Positions 1 to 6,670 of a DNA stretch of 9,614 bases are shown here, piece by piece. The notes beneath the pieces are model-generated. The model was not told the origin of the DNA and made no database searches. It was given only the letters and a program-made list of their open reading frames with translations. How positions within the stretch are numbered: the first letter of the stretch is position 1; each line of letters opens with the position of its first letter. Source of the stretch: a bacterium (GTDB lineage Bacteria > Krumholzibacteriota > Krumholzibacteria > LZORAL124-64-63); contig JAUUZX010000022.1 in NCBI GenBank assembly GCA_030592025.1, positions 1-9,614 of the forward strand, in the 5' to 3' direction. Made by a program: the position numbers and the translations under genes.

Positions 1-397
1 CAAGTAGTAACAATGGCAAGAGTAACCATGGCCCCGCCTCACGCCAGCGATCAGTAGTCAGATCATCCGTTTCGCTGGCCGCATGCAGCAAGGCCTCGCC
101 GGCGACGACCGCGCCGGGATCATCCGTGGTGCGCCAGGACCAGGACCACGTGCCCCGGGGCCAGGGGCAGGCCTGCAGGGCGGCGGGCGGGATGAGCCCG
201 GCGAGGGCATCGCTCCCCATTGGTCCGGGTGCGGCGGGATCCTCGTCCGGTCCGCATCCGGCCGGGATCAATGTGGCCAGAATCAACCCGATGAGCAACG
301 TCCCTTGGAGGGAGAGGACGGTGCGGGTTGCGGCGGTCGGCCATTTTTCGCTGGCCGACGGGGGCGATTGCGTGTTGACTGGTGTGGTTGTTCTCAT
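1..397 (-). CDS. Unrecognised secreted or membrane protein, N-terminal part (runs off left edge)
   Basis: I do not recognise this protein. Reading the minus strand from an ATG at 397 gives 132 codons without a stop to the window edge, so only the N-terminal part is visible. A polar N-terminus of about 25 residues is followed by a hydrophobic segment (about residues 27-45) ending in IPAGCGPDED. This resembles a lipoprotein signal with Cys48, but Pro at -3 is a poor lipobox residue, so a plain membrane anchor is also possible. Next come a Pro/Ala/Gly-rich stretch and a Trp-rich patch (GTWSWSWRTT, about 82-91). A second hydrophobic segment (PWLLLPLLLL) begins just before the edge. An in-frame upstream ATG at 448 would add 17 residues including RRR. 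Neither start has a good Shine-Dalgarno site. The segment DRWREAGPWLLLPLLLL loosely recalls, from memory only, the stretch before the last helix of BatB-type VWA proteins. That is not enough to name the gene. It is transcribed divergently from the polysaccharide pair. Confidence 0.6.
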   Translation of the reverse strand, partial: MRTTTPVNTQSPPSASEKWPTAATRTVLSLQGTLLIGLILATLIPAGCGPDEDPAAPGPMGSDALAGLIPPAALQACPWPRGTWSWSWRTTDDPGAVVAGEALLHAASETDDLTTDRWREAGPWLLLPLLLL

Positions 398-555
398 GGG
401 CCGGCCATTGCCTGTAGCGTGCCCGGAACGGCGTCGTGGGGGAACCATCTCTCTGCCAAGGTGTTGGCGGGATTTCGCTTGGGTTTGCCCCGCCGCAACC
501 GACAACGATCAGAGACCCCGTCGGGCCCCTATGACCATTCGAGGAGTCACCGCGC
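398..555. other. Divergent intergenic region between the left-edge gene and the polysaccharide pair
   Basis: This stretch separates two divergent starts and should hold both promoters. I could not find a convincing -35/-10 pair on either strand. The only clear signal is the ribosome binding site GAGGAG at 541-546, 9 nt before the ATG at 556. If the minus-strand gene starts at the alternative ATG at 448, the region shrinks to 449-555. Confidence 0.5.
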
Positions 556-2154
556 ATGGATCCCTTTCTGGACGATGCCCAGCAGAGCCGCCCCGGCCTT
601 GATCTCGGCATGTTGTGGCGCGCTTTCTGGCGCCGCAAGCTGCTGTTCTTCGTGCCCTTCCTGCTGTGCCTGTCCATGGCGGCCGTGGTCATCAAGACCA
701 TGGATCCGCTCTACGCCTCGTCGGGGCTGATCGAGGTCCGCATGGACCACTTCCGCAGCCGCCTGCTGGCCGATCCCGGCGCGGCCTTCAACCGGCGGCG
801 TGACATCGGTCGTGAGATCGAGAACGACATGGTGAACCTCCTCACCTCCCCGAAATTTCTGCAGGGGGTCGCCAAGGATCTCGGGCTGGCCGACGTCGCT
901 CCGGCAGCGGCAGGTTCGGCCGAGGATGCCGCCTACAACGAGGAGGCGGCCCTCTACCGGGCCGCGAGCCGCTTGAACCGGCAGGTGCGCATCGAGTCGC
1001 GGACGGCATCGATCTTCGAACTTTCGGTGCGGGACGGTAATCCCCACGAAGCCTACCGCCTGGCCAGGTTCATCATGACGCGGTTCATCGAGGAGTACCG
1101 TCTGGCCCGTCTGTCGGCACGGAGCTCGACCCGCGAGTTCCTCGAGTCCCAGCGCACCCGCTACTCGAAAGAACTGGCAGGGGCCGAGACCGAGCTCAAC
1201 GATTTCCTGGCCCTTGCCGCGTCGACCGAACTGGTGGGTAGCCACGTCCACGGAGGCAATGTCATGGTCGCCGCCGAGAAGGTGGCGCGGGTGAACGAAC
1301 GCCACGACGGCGTCGACGCGGTGGAGTTCAACCAGTTGGCGCGGACGGCCCGGCGGATTCTGGGCGCCGACCCCCCCAGCGGGGTCTACGCCAACGACGC
1401 CATCATCAAGACCCTGCTCGTGGACCTGCAGGACATGGGCGTCGAGCTGATGACATCCCCGGAAACGGACAGCGAGTACGCGAGTCTGGAGACGCGGCTG
1501 GGGCGGTCCCGCGTGCGGATCAACAACCGTGTCGAGGAGATGGTGGCGGCCAACCACCTCGGCGTCGGTGTGCTCGATCGCAGTCGCTTGACCCAGTACT
1601 ACTACTCTTATCTGTACCGGAGCGTCGAGCTGAAGGTCACCCGGGCCGTCGAGAAGAGCCTGCGCGACTACCGCCGCTTCGTGTCCCAGCAGCCTATCCA
1701 GTCGGCCCGGCTGTCCGAGTTGCAGGAGACGGTCGACAGCGCCCGCCAACTCGTGACCACCATCAGCCAGGAGATCACCCAGCAGGAGATGAACCTGGAC
1801 GCCGGCATGTCCGACGTCGGTCTGCAGATCTCCGCGCGCCAGCCGCCTGTGCTGCGGTCCGCGCCCATCGAACCGGACGTGACCAAGCTGTCGTTCATGG
1901 GCTTCATCCTGTCCCTGGGTCTCGGGACCGGGCTCGTGGTGCTGGCGATCCTCATGGACCGTTCGTTCCGGACCGTCGAGGACATCGAGTACACCCTCGG
2001 CATCAAGGTCATCGGGACGCTGCCCCTCATCCAGGACGACCACTTCATCCGCAAGCGGCGCCTGCGCCTGCTGCGCTGGGCGACGATCATCCTGGCGATC
2101 CTGGCGGTGGCGGCGGTCGGGTTCCTCGTCGTGTACCCGATGCTCAACATGTAG
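556..2154 (+). CDS. Wzz/GumC-type polysaccharide co-polymerase (chain-length determinant)
   Basis: This 532-residue inner-membrane protein belongs to the polysaccharide co-polymerase family, which controls chain length and export of capsule, exopolysaccharide or O-antigen. A cytoplasmic N-terminus is followed by TM1 (about 29-47) and a large, mostly helical periplasmic region with likely coiled coils (about 183-220 and 300-410). A proline-containing stretch (about 428-440) leads into TM2 (about 446-467). Directly after TM2 lies the hallmark MDRSFRTVEDIEYTLGIKV...GTLP (about 467-490), as in Wzc and GumC. No kinase domain is fused; the kinase is the next gene, 12 nt downstream. The C-terminus is unusual for the simple two-TM plan: a basic stretch (RKRRLRLLRW, 499-508) and a third hydrophobic helix (about 509-527). 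I recall similar tails in chain-length proteins of exosortase (XrtA)-type EPS loci, but no exosortase is visible here. The start is supported by GAGGAG 9 nt upstream. Family assignment is secure; the polymer is unknown. Confidence 0.88.
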   Translation: MDPFLDDAQQSRPGLDLGMLWRAFWRRKLLFFVPFLLCLSMAAVVIKTMDPLYASSGLIEVRMDHFRSRLLADPGAAFNRRRDIGREIENDMVNLLTSPKFLQGVAKDLGLADVAPAAAGSAEDAAYNEEAALYRAASRLNRQVRIESRTASIFELSVRDGNPHEAYRLARFIMTRFIEEYRLARLSARSSTREFLESQRTRYSKELAGAETELNDFLALAASTELVGSHVHGGNVMVAAEKVARVNERHDGVDAVEFNQLARTARRILGADPPSGVYANDAIIKTLLVDLQDMGVELMTSPETDSEYASLETRLGRSRVRINNRVEEMVAANHLGVGVLDRSRLTQYYYSYLYRSVELKVTRAVEKSLRDYRRFVSQQPIQSARLSELQETVDSARQLVTTISQEITQQEMNLDAGMSDVGLQISARQPPVLRSAPIEPDVTKLSFMGFILSLGLGTGLVVLAILMDRSFRTVEDIEYTLGIKVIGTLPLIQDDHFIRKRRLRLLRWATIILAILAVAAVGFLVVYPMLNM

Positions 2155-2160
2155 GAAGGA
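2153..2160 (+). promoter_or_regulatory. Ribosome binding site of the tyrosine kinase gene
   Basis: AGGAAGGA overlaps the stop codon of the co-polymerase gene and lies 6 nt before the ATG at 2167. It fixes the kinase start and suggests translational coupling of the two genes. Confidence 0.75.
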
Positions 2161-2166
2161 ACGGGG

Positions 2167-2865
2167 ATGACCACACGACAGGACACGGTCCGGAGCGGTT
2201 TGATCGACATCGAGTCGCCCATGGCCATCGAGATGCGGCGCATCATGATGCGCATCGGCCGCCAACTCGACCTGGACCGCAAGCGGGCCCTCATGGTCAC
2301 GAGTGCGGAACGCAGCGAGGGCAAGAGCCTCTTCTGCCTGCATTTTTCCCTGGTGCTGGCCTACCACCTGCCGCGGCGGGTGCTGCTCATGGATGGCGAT
2401 ATCCGGAGGCCCGTGCAGCACACCGTCTTCCAGGCCGAGTGCTCGCCGGGCTTCAGCGACCTGCTCCAGGGGGAGGCCGCCGTGGCCGACGTCGTGCGGC
2501 CGACCAAGGTCAAGAATCTGGACTTCCTGCCCGCCGGCGAGTCGGGTGGTCGACCTAGCCGGCTCTTCGGCGGTTCCCGCGTGCGCGACACCATCGAGCA
2601 GCTCCACAAGGTCTACGACGTGATCATCCTCGATTCGCCGCCGGTCGTGCCGGTCAGTGATCCTCTCCATTTCCTGGATGCCGTCGACGGGGTGCTCTAC
2701 CTGGTCATGGTGGGGCAGACCCCCAAGGAGCTTTCCAAGCGCGGCGTCGACATCCTCGAGAACGCCGGCGCCAACATCCTGGGGGTCATCGCCAACAACC
2801 TCGGCGAGGTCCTGCCCTATTACTACGATAAAAAATACTACGGGTACGGGGTGTCGGACAGCTGA
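2167..2865 (+). CDS. CpsD/CapB-family bacterial tyrosine kinase (BY-kinase)
   Basis: This 232-residue cytoplasmic P-loop ATPase is expected to autophosphorylate on tyrosine and to cycle its association with the co-polymerase encoded just upstream, thereby regulating polysaccharide assembly. Visible motifs in order: an N-terminal arginine-rich segment (IEMRRIMMRI, 21-30), matching the position of the family's oligomerisation motif; Walker A, A47-ERSE-GKS54; Walker A', VLLMDGDIRRP (72-82) with D76 and D78; and Walker B, VIILDSPP (152-159) with D156. The C-terminus carries a cluster of six tyrosines (Y218, Y219, Y220, Y224, Y225, Y227), the typical autophosphorylation tail. In many relatives the P-loop reads PGEGKS; here PG is replaced by R49-S50, which still satisfies the general Walker A pattern. 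Length fits a stand-alone CpsD-type kinase rather than a fused Wzc. With the preceding gene it forms a clear two-gene unit ended by the hairpin at 2952-2968. The tyrosine tail separates it from MinD/ParA relatives. Confidence 0.9.
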   Translation: MTTRQDTVRSGLIDIESPMAIEMRRIMMRIGRQLDLDRKRALMVTSAERSEGKSLFCLHFSLVLAYHLPRRVLLMDGDIRRPVQHTVFQAECSPGFSDLLQGEAAVADVVRPTKVKNLDFLPAGESGGRPSRLFGGSRVRDTIEQLHKVYDVIILDSPPVVPVSDPLHFLDAVDGVLYLVMVGQTPKELSKRGVDILENAGANILGVIANNLGEVLPYYYDKKYYGYGVSDS

Positions 2866-2941
2866 GGCGGAGCGTCTCCGTTGCTCGCGGCGGGATTCGG
2901 GAGTTGACCTCCCCGGGCCCCAACCCGTAGTTTGGTGTGTG

Positions 2942-2975
2942 CAAAAGTGCGGGGACTGTTGCAGTCCCTTTTGTT
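2942..2975 (+). terminator. Rho-independent terminator of the polysaccharide pair
   Basis: A perfect 7-bp stem GGGACTG (2952-2958) / CAGTCCC (2962-2968) with a TTG loop is followed by TTTTGTT. An upstream AAAA (2943-2946) can pair with the T-run. It lies 87 nt after the kinase stop codon and before the promoter candidate of the transporter gene, so it separates the two transcription units. Confidence 0.7.
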
Positions 2976-3001
2976 GTACCCGTTTGGCTCTGGGATATAC
3001 C
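2974..3001 (+). promoter_or_regulatory. Candidate promoter of the MFS transporter gene
   Basis: TTGTAC (2974-2979) and TATACC (2996-3001), 16 nt apart, weakly resemble a housekeeping sigma promoter (3 of 6 and 4 of 6 consensus positions). The stretch is locally richer in A+T than its surroundings and sits just after a terminator and about 50 nt before the likely start codon. Position rather than match quality supports it. Confidence 0.35.
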
Positions 3002-3051
3002 CGGATAGCGGCTGCGGCAACGATACCGATGAGCGCGGAAAGGCGTACCCC

Positions 3052-4647
3052 ATGACCGACAAGATCGAGGAAAAAAAGAGCTTCGGGCAGGTGGTCGGCG
3101 ATTCCTTCAAGGAACTCGGGGAAACGCTCGTGGCCTGTGTCAATGCTCCGAAGGCCCTCTGGGGCATCAATATCCCCTCCGTCATCGACGGGCTCGTCTA
3201 CTTCGGTATCCTGACCATCCTGGGCAAATTCTGCTCCGAGAACATCCACCTCACGGACCAGCAGGCAGGCTGGGTGTACTCGGGGGTCACGAGCGGGATC
3301 ACCCTGTCCATGCTCTTCCTGGGTGGGGTCAGTGACCGGATTGGCGTGCGCAAGGCCCTGGCCCTGGCCTTCGGCATGTTCGTTGCGGGACGCTCGCTGA
3401 TCGCCCTGGCGGGCACCCTGAACCTCGGGGAAGGCCTGGGCTCACCCATGTTCTTCATGACGGTGGCGGGTCTGCTCATCATGGTCGTCGCCTACGGGCT
3501 CTACCAGCCGGCCGCCTACGCCGGCGTCAAGCGCTACACCAACAAGAAGACCGCGGCCATGGGCTACGCGGTGGTTTACGGACTCATGAACCTGGGCGCG
3601 TTCTTCTCGGGCTTCATCTCGCCCCTGGTGCGCCGCAACTTCACGGAGACCCTGCCGCCCAACGGTCTGGCCGCCGTGTTCTGGGTGTACGTGGCGCTCA
3701 TCGCGGGCGCCCTGGTCGTCACGCTGCTCGTGCTGAACAAGCGGACCGACGCGGAAGCCGTCGCGAAGGTGGCCGCGCAGAACAAGGCCATCGACGCCGA
3801 GGCCGGCGAGACGGAAAAGAAGGAGACCACGGCGGATAAGACGTTGGCCCCGGTCGCCATCAGCAACGGGCTCTTCATCACGCTGCTCGTCGTGACCGTC
3901 GCGGCCATCGTGTTCGCGATCCGCCAGAAGGTATCCGGCAGCGGGCCGTTCCTGCCGGTGGCCATCGCTGCGGGCGTGTTGGCCGCAGCGTCCGTGGCGG
4001 AGTTCATGCGCCATCGTCCGGACCACCCGTTCCGGGACGCGCGCTTCACCTTCTTCATCTTCGTCCTGATCCCGGTGCAGACCCTGTTCGCCCACAACTG
4101 GCTGACGTTGCCCTACTACCTGGACCGCGCCTTCCGCGGCAGCATGGTCAGCGACTACTTCGAGTTCTTCTCGAACCTGAACCCGATCATGATCTTCTTC
4201 CTCGCGCCCATCGTCGCCGGCCTCACGGCGCGGGCGAACATTTACCGCATGATGATCATCGGCACCCTGGTCATGGCCCTGCCGACCTTCCTGCTCTCCT
4301 TCGGTCCCAACATGCCGCTGTTCCTGACCTACGTGCTCCTGATGAGCGTGGGCGAGGCCATGTGGCAGCCGCGGTTCCTCCAGTGGATCGCGGAGATCGC
4401 TCCCGAGGGCAAGACGGGCCTGTACATGGGCATCGGGCAGTTCCCGTGGTTCCTCACGAAATTCGTCACGGGCCTGTACTCGGGCTACTTCGTGGCCAAC
4501 TACCTGCCCGACCCCGATCTCGGGCTGGCCATGCACAGTGGCAGGATGTGGCTGATCTACGCCTTCATCGCGATGATCTCGCCCGTGGCCCTGATCCTGG
4601 CCTCCAAGTGGATGGCCAAGGGCATGGAGGCGAAGCGCGCGAACTGA
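3052..4647 (+). CDS. MFS transporter, POT (proton-dependent oligopeptide transporter)-like
   Basis: This 531-residue polytopic inner-membrane protein belongs to the major facilitator superfamily. The loop after the second helix carries the MFS motif A variant GGVSDRIGVRKAL (91-103). A hydrophilic linker (about 229-268) and two extra hydrophobic segments (about 272-290 and 299-317) split the two six-helix halves, a 12+2 plan typical of bacterial peptide (POT) transporters. The C-terminal half has NLNPIMIFFLAPIVAGL (375-391) and GEAMWQPRFLQWIAEIAPEG (434-453), reminiscent of POT-like proteins. The first helix reads IDGLVYFG where POT proteins have the proton-coupling ExxERFxYY motif, so that motif is missing and both substrate and coupling are uncertain. 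I chose ATG 3052, preceded by GGAAAGG (3037-3043). An in-frame ATG at 2932 would place translation across the upstream terminator and add a 40-residue stretch of low plausibility. The gene appears monocistronic, with a terminator on each side. MFS membership is secure; a peptide substrate is only a guess. Confidence 0.85.
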   Translation: MTDKIEEKKSFGQVVGDSFKELGETLVACVNAPKALWGINIPSVIDGLVYFGILTILGKFCSENIHLTDQQAGWVYSGVTSGITLSMLFLGGVSDRIGVRKALALAFGMFVAGRSLIALAGTLNLGEGLGSPMFFMTVAGLLIMVVAYGLYQPAAYAGVKRYTNKKTAAMGYAVVYGLMNLGAFFSGFISPLVRRNFTETLPPNGLAAVFWVYVALIAGALVVTLLVLNKRTDAEAVAKVAAQNKAIDAEAGETEKKETTADKTLAPVAISNGLFITLLVVTVAAIVFAIRQKVSGSGPFLPVAIAAGVLAAASVAEFMRHRPDHPFRDARFTFFIFVLIPVQTLFAHNWLTLPYYLDRAFRGSMVSDYFEFFSNLNPIMIFFLAPIVAGLTARANIYRMMIIGTLVMALPTFLLSFGPNMPLFLTYVLLMSVGEAMWQPRFLQWIAEIAPEGKTGLYMGIGQFPWFLTKFVTGLYSGYFVANYLPDPDLGLAMHSGRMWLIYAFIAMISPVALILASKWMAKGMEAKRAN

Positions 4648-4664
4648 GCGCTCTTCACCTGATA

Positions 4665-4705
4665 AAAGAAGGCGGCGGTCCCACGGGGACCGCCGCCTTT
4701 CTTTT
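4665..4705. terminator. Bidirectional rho-independent terminator between convergent genes
   Basis: A perfect 12-bp GC-rich stem GGCGGCGGTCCC (4671-4682) / GGGACCGCCGCC (4686-4697) with an ACG loop is flanked by AAAAGAA on the left and TTTCTTTTT on the right, so both strands read stem then T-tract. It lies between the transporter stop (4647) and the minus-strand gene stop (4721) and can end both transcripts. Confidence 0.93.
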
Positions 4706-4720
4706 TCCGGTGCCGGAGGG

Positions 4721-6442
4721 TCAGTCCGCGAGGGCCGCTTCCAGCTTGCCCCGAATGGCGCTCCGCACCCCCGCCGCCAACTCCTCGCAGCGGGACAGGG
4801 CCTCCTTGGCGGCCACCAGGGTCTCGGACCCGAAAGCGGGCTCGGCGCTCTGGTCCAGTTCCTTCAGGGAATCCAGGTTGATCAGGACGTTGTAGTAGGC
4901 GCCCTCGGCACCAGCCATGCCGGCCAGGGCGGCCACGCCCGCGTCGCTCAGGCTGTTCACGTTGCCGATGCGGCCGACCTCACCCGCCAACTCCAGCAAC
5001 TCCGGCACGGCCTCGAGCACCGACAGGGGGACACGGGTGGCTTCCCGGGTGGCCGCGGCCACGGCCAGGTCGCGGGCCTTGGCCTGGGCTGGAGTGGACT
5101 TGGGCAGGCGGAACGTGTCCAGGACGGCATTGAAGGCGTCGGTGTCGCCGTCGATGGCCGCCAGGAAGAAGTCCTTCAGGTCCTGGCCGCGCACGGCGAT
5201 TTCCTTCACGCGATCCTGGGCCTTGGCGTATTTCTTCTTGCCGACGGTGAGGTTGCCGACCATGGCGGTCAGGCCGGCGGCCTGAGCCGCGCAGAGGGCC
5301 GCCACCGAGCCGCCGCCGGGGGCGGGGCTGTCGGTGGACAGTTCGTCGACGAACTCGCGGTTGCTCATGCCCACGAGGGGGCCGTCGACCATGCCGGCCT
5401 GGTACTCGACGATCTTCTCCATGGGATCGAAGGGCGTCAGTTCCCGCAGGCCGAGGCTCTGGATGGCGGTCTCGATGAGCTGGCGCCGGGGCAGGCCGGG
5501 GGACTGGTTGGCGGCGCGCTGGAAGTGCTTGCCGGCGGCCAGCAGGTCGCCTTCGGGGATGAGGCCGACGAGCTCGCTGCCCGTGGCCCGGGCACCCCGG
5601 TCCCGGGCGCTGTTGCGGCAGGCCTCGAAGGCTTCGTGGGGCTTGGTGATCGCCGTGTTCACCAGGTTGATGGAGACCTGGGCGCGGTCGTACTCGGGGA
5701 TAACCCAGCCCACGGCCTTGCAGGCCTTCAGGTGGTAGGGACCGGGCACGAGGACGGGCTTGCCGCGCTCGTCGCGCACGATGACGCCCTTGGCGTCACG
5801 CTGGGCCCGCCCCGCCTCCTTGATGTCCAGGGCCACCTGGCTGGCGACGGACTTGTTGCGGGTGTTCAGGTTCACGTTGTAGGCCACCAGGAAGCCGCGG
5901 GCGCTGACATTGGTGGCCCCGGTGCGGGCCGCGCGTTCGTTCCAGACGTTGGGGCCGAAGTCGGGGGCCCATTCGGGTTTGCCCAGCTTGTCGGCCAGGG
6001 CCTCGTACTCACCCTTGCGCACCACGGCCAGATTCTTCCAGGCGGGCTTGGACGCGGCTTCTTCGTAAAGGTAGACCGGGATCTCCAATTCCTCGCCGAT
6101 GCGTCGACCCACCTGGCGGGCGATCTCCACGCACTCGTCCATGGTGACGCCCCGCACGGGCACGAAGGGGCAGACGTCCGTGGCCCCGTGGCGGGGATGG
6201 GCACCGGAATGCTTGCCCATGTCGATGAGCTCGGCGGCCCGCTTGACCACGCGGAAGGCGGCTTCGGCCACGCCCGTGGGGTCGCCGATGAAGGTGATGA
6301 CGGTGCGGTTGGTGTCGGCTCCGGGGTCCACGTCCAGCAGGTGGACGCCGTCGACCTCGGGGATGACGGCGGTGACGGCGTCGATGACCGCCTGATCACG
6401 CCCCTCGCTGATGTTGGGAACGCACTCGACGAGCTTCTTCAT
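4721..6442 (-). CDS. ftcD: Bifunctional glutamate formimidoyltransferase / formimidoyltetrahydrofolate cyclodeaminase
   Basis: This 573-residue enzyme joins two steps of histidine degradation. It transfers the formimino group of N-formimino-L-glutamate to tetrahydrofolate, then deaminates 5-formimino-THF to 5,10-methenyl-THF plus ammonia, feeding one-carbon metabolism. The transferase half (about 1-325) starts MKKLVECVPNISEGRD and contains HSGAHPRHGATDVCPF, in which His82 corresponds to the catalytic His82 of the porcine enzyme. It also has NVNLNTRN (189-196) and QVSINLVN (255-262). The cyclodeaminase half (about 352-573) shows SPAPGGGSVAAL (372-383), GDTDAFNAV (432-440) and SLSDAGVAAL (497-506), followed by GAYYNVLINL (514-523). 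Length and domain order match the fused eukaryotic FTCD (about 540 residues); many bacteria encode the activities separately or use other routes. The start is set by GAGG (6451-6454), 8 nt upstream. No hutH, hutU or hutI lies in the window. The gene stands alone, convergent with the transporter and divergent from the efflux operon. Confidence 0.95.
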   Translation of the reverse strand: MKKLVECVPNISEGRDQAVIDAVTAVIPEVDGVHLLDVDPGADTNRTVITFIGDPTGVAEAAFRVVKRAAELIDMGKHSGAHPRHGATDVCPFVPVRGVTMDECVEIARQVGRRIGEELEIPVYLYEEAASKPAWKNLAVVRKGEYEALADKLGKPEWAPDFGPNVWNERAARTGATNVSARGFLVAYNVNLNTRNKSVASQVALDIKEAGRAQRDAKGVIVRDERGKPVLVPGPYHLKACKAVGWVIPEYDRAQVSINLVNTAITKPHEAFEACRNSARDRGARATGSELVGLIPEGDLLAAGKHFQRAANQSPGLPRRQLIETAIQSLGLRELTPFDPMEKIVEYQAGMVDGPLVGMSNREFVDELSTDSPAPGGGSVAALCAAQAAGLTAMVGNLTVGKKKYAKAQDRVKEIAVRGQDLKDFFLAAIDGDTDAFNAVLDTFRLPKSTPAQAKARDLAVAAATREATRVPLSVLEAVPELLELAGEVGRIGNVNSLSDAGVAALAGMAGAEGAYYNVLINLDSLKELDQSAEPAFGSETLVAAKEALSRCEELAAGVRSAIRGKLEAALAD

Positions 6443-6670
6443 GGCACCGACCTCGGGCTGGGGGTGGATTGTCCGCGGGCCCACGGAGAGCCGGGACCCT
6501 GCCCAAACAATAAACCGCCGCTGGTGCGATTTCCAGCGCCGTGACGGCGCTCCGCGGGCCGATGCAACCTTCACCGCGAGCCCTGCGTCTACCATGACGT
6601 CGGGAGGGTCGCCGGGCACGCCGGTCCGAACCCGCACGACCGTTGCCCCAACTTTCCGGGAGTTCCCGCC
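6443..6670. other. Divergent intergenic region between ftcD and the efflux operon
   Basis: These 228 nt must hold the promoters of ftcD (leftward) and the efflux operon (rightward). Ribosome binding sites are visible at both ends: GAGG on the minus strand at 6451-6454, and GGGAG at 6658-6662, 8 nt before ATG 6671. I see no convincing -35/-10 pair. The one structural element is the inverted repeat at 6535-6551. Confidence 0.5.
6535..6551. repeat. Short inverted repeat, possible operator or hairpin
   Basis: AGCGCCG (6535-6541) and CGGCGCT (6545-6551) form a perfect 7-bp inverted repeat around TGA, almost midway between two divergent starts. The position suits a regulator binding site. No T-tract follows on either strand, so it is not an intrinsic terminator. 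In GC-rich DNA a 7-bp palindrome can also arise by chance. Confidence 0.35.

Noticed and set aside
83..730. Plus-strand open frames at 83-730 and 126-602
   Set aside because: The translations are low-complexity Gly/Pro/Arg/Ser with no motif. They overlap the minus-strand gene and run into the co-polymerase gene in the wrong frame.
2870..2885. Small hairpin CGGAG-CGT-CTCCG just after the kinase stop
   Set aside because: It has only a 5-bp stem and no T-tract. The hairpin at 2952-2968 is a far better terminator.
547..3249. A 900-codon open frame on the minus strand across the co-polymerase and kinase genes
   Set aside because: It is antisense to two genes with clear family motifs. Its translation is rich in His, Asp, Gly, Arg and Gln with no recognisable domain, the usual mirror image of strong GC bias at third codon positions.
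3442..4536. A 364-codon minus-strand open frame inside the MFS transporter
   Set aside because: The transporter frame has helices and MFS motif A; the antisense product is a His/Glu/Arg/Gly-rich shadow.
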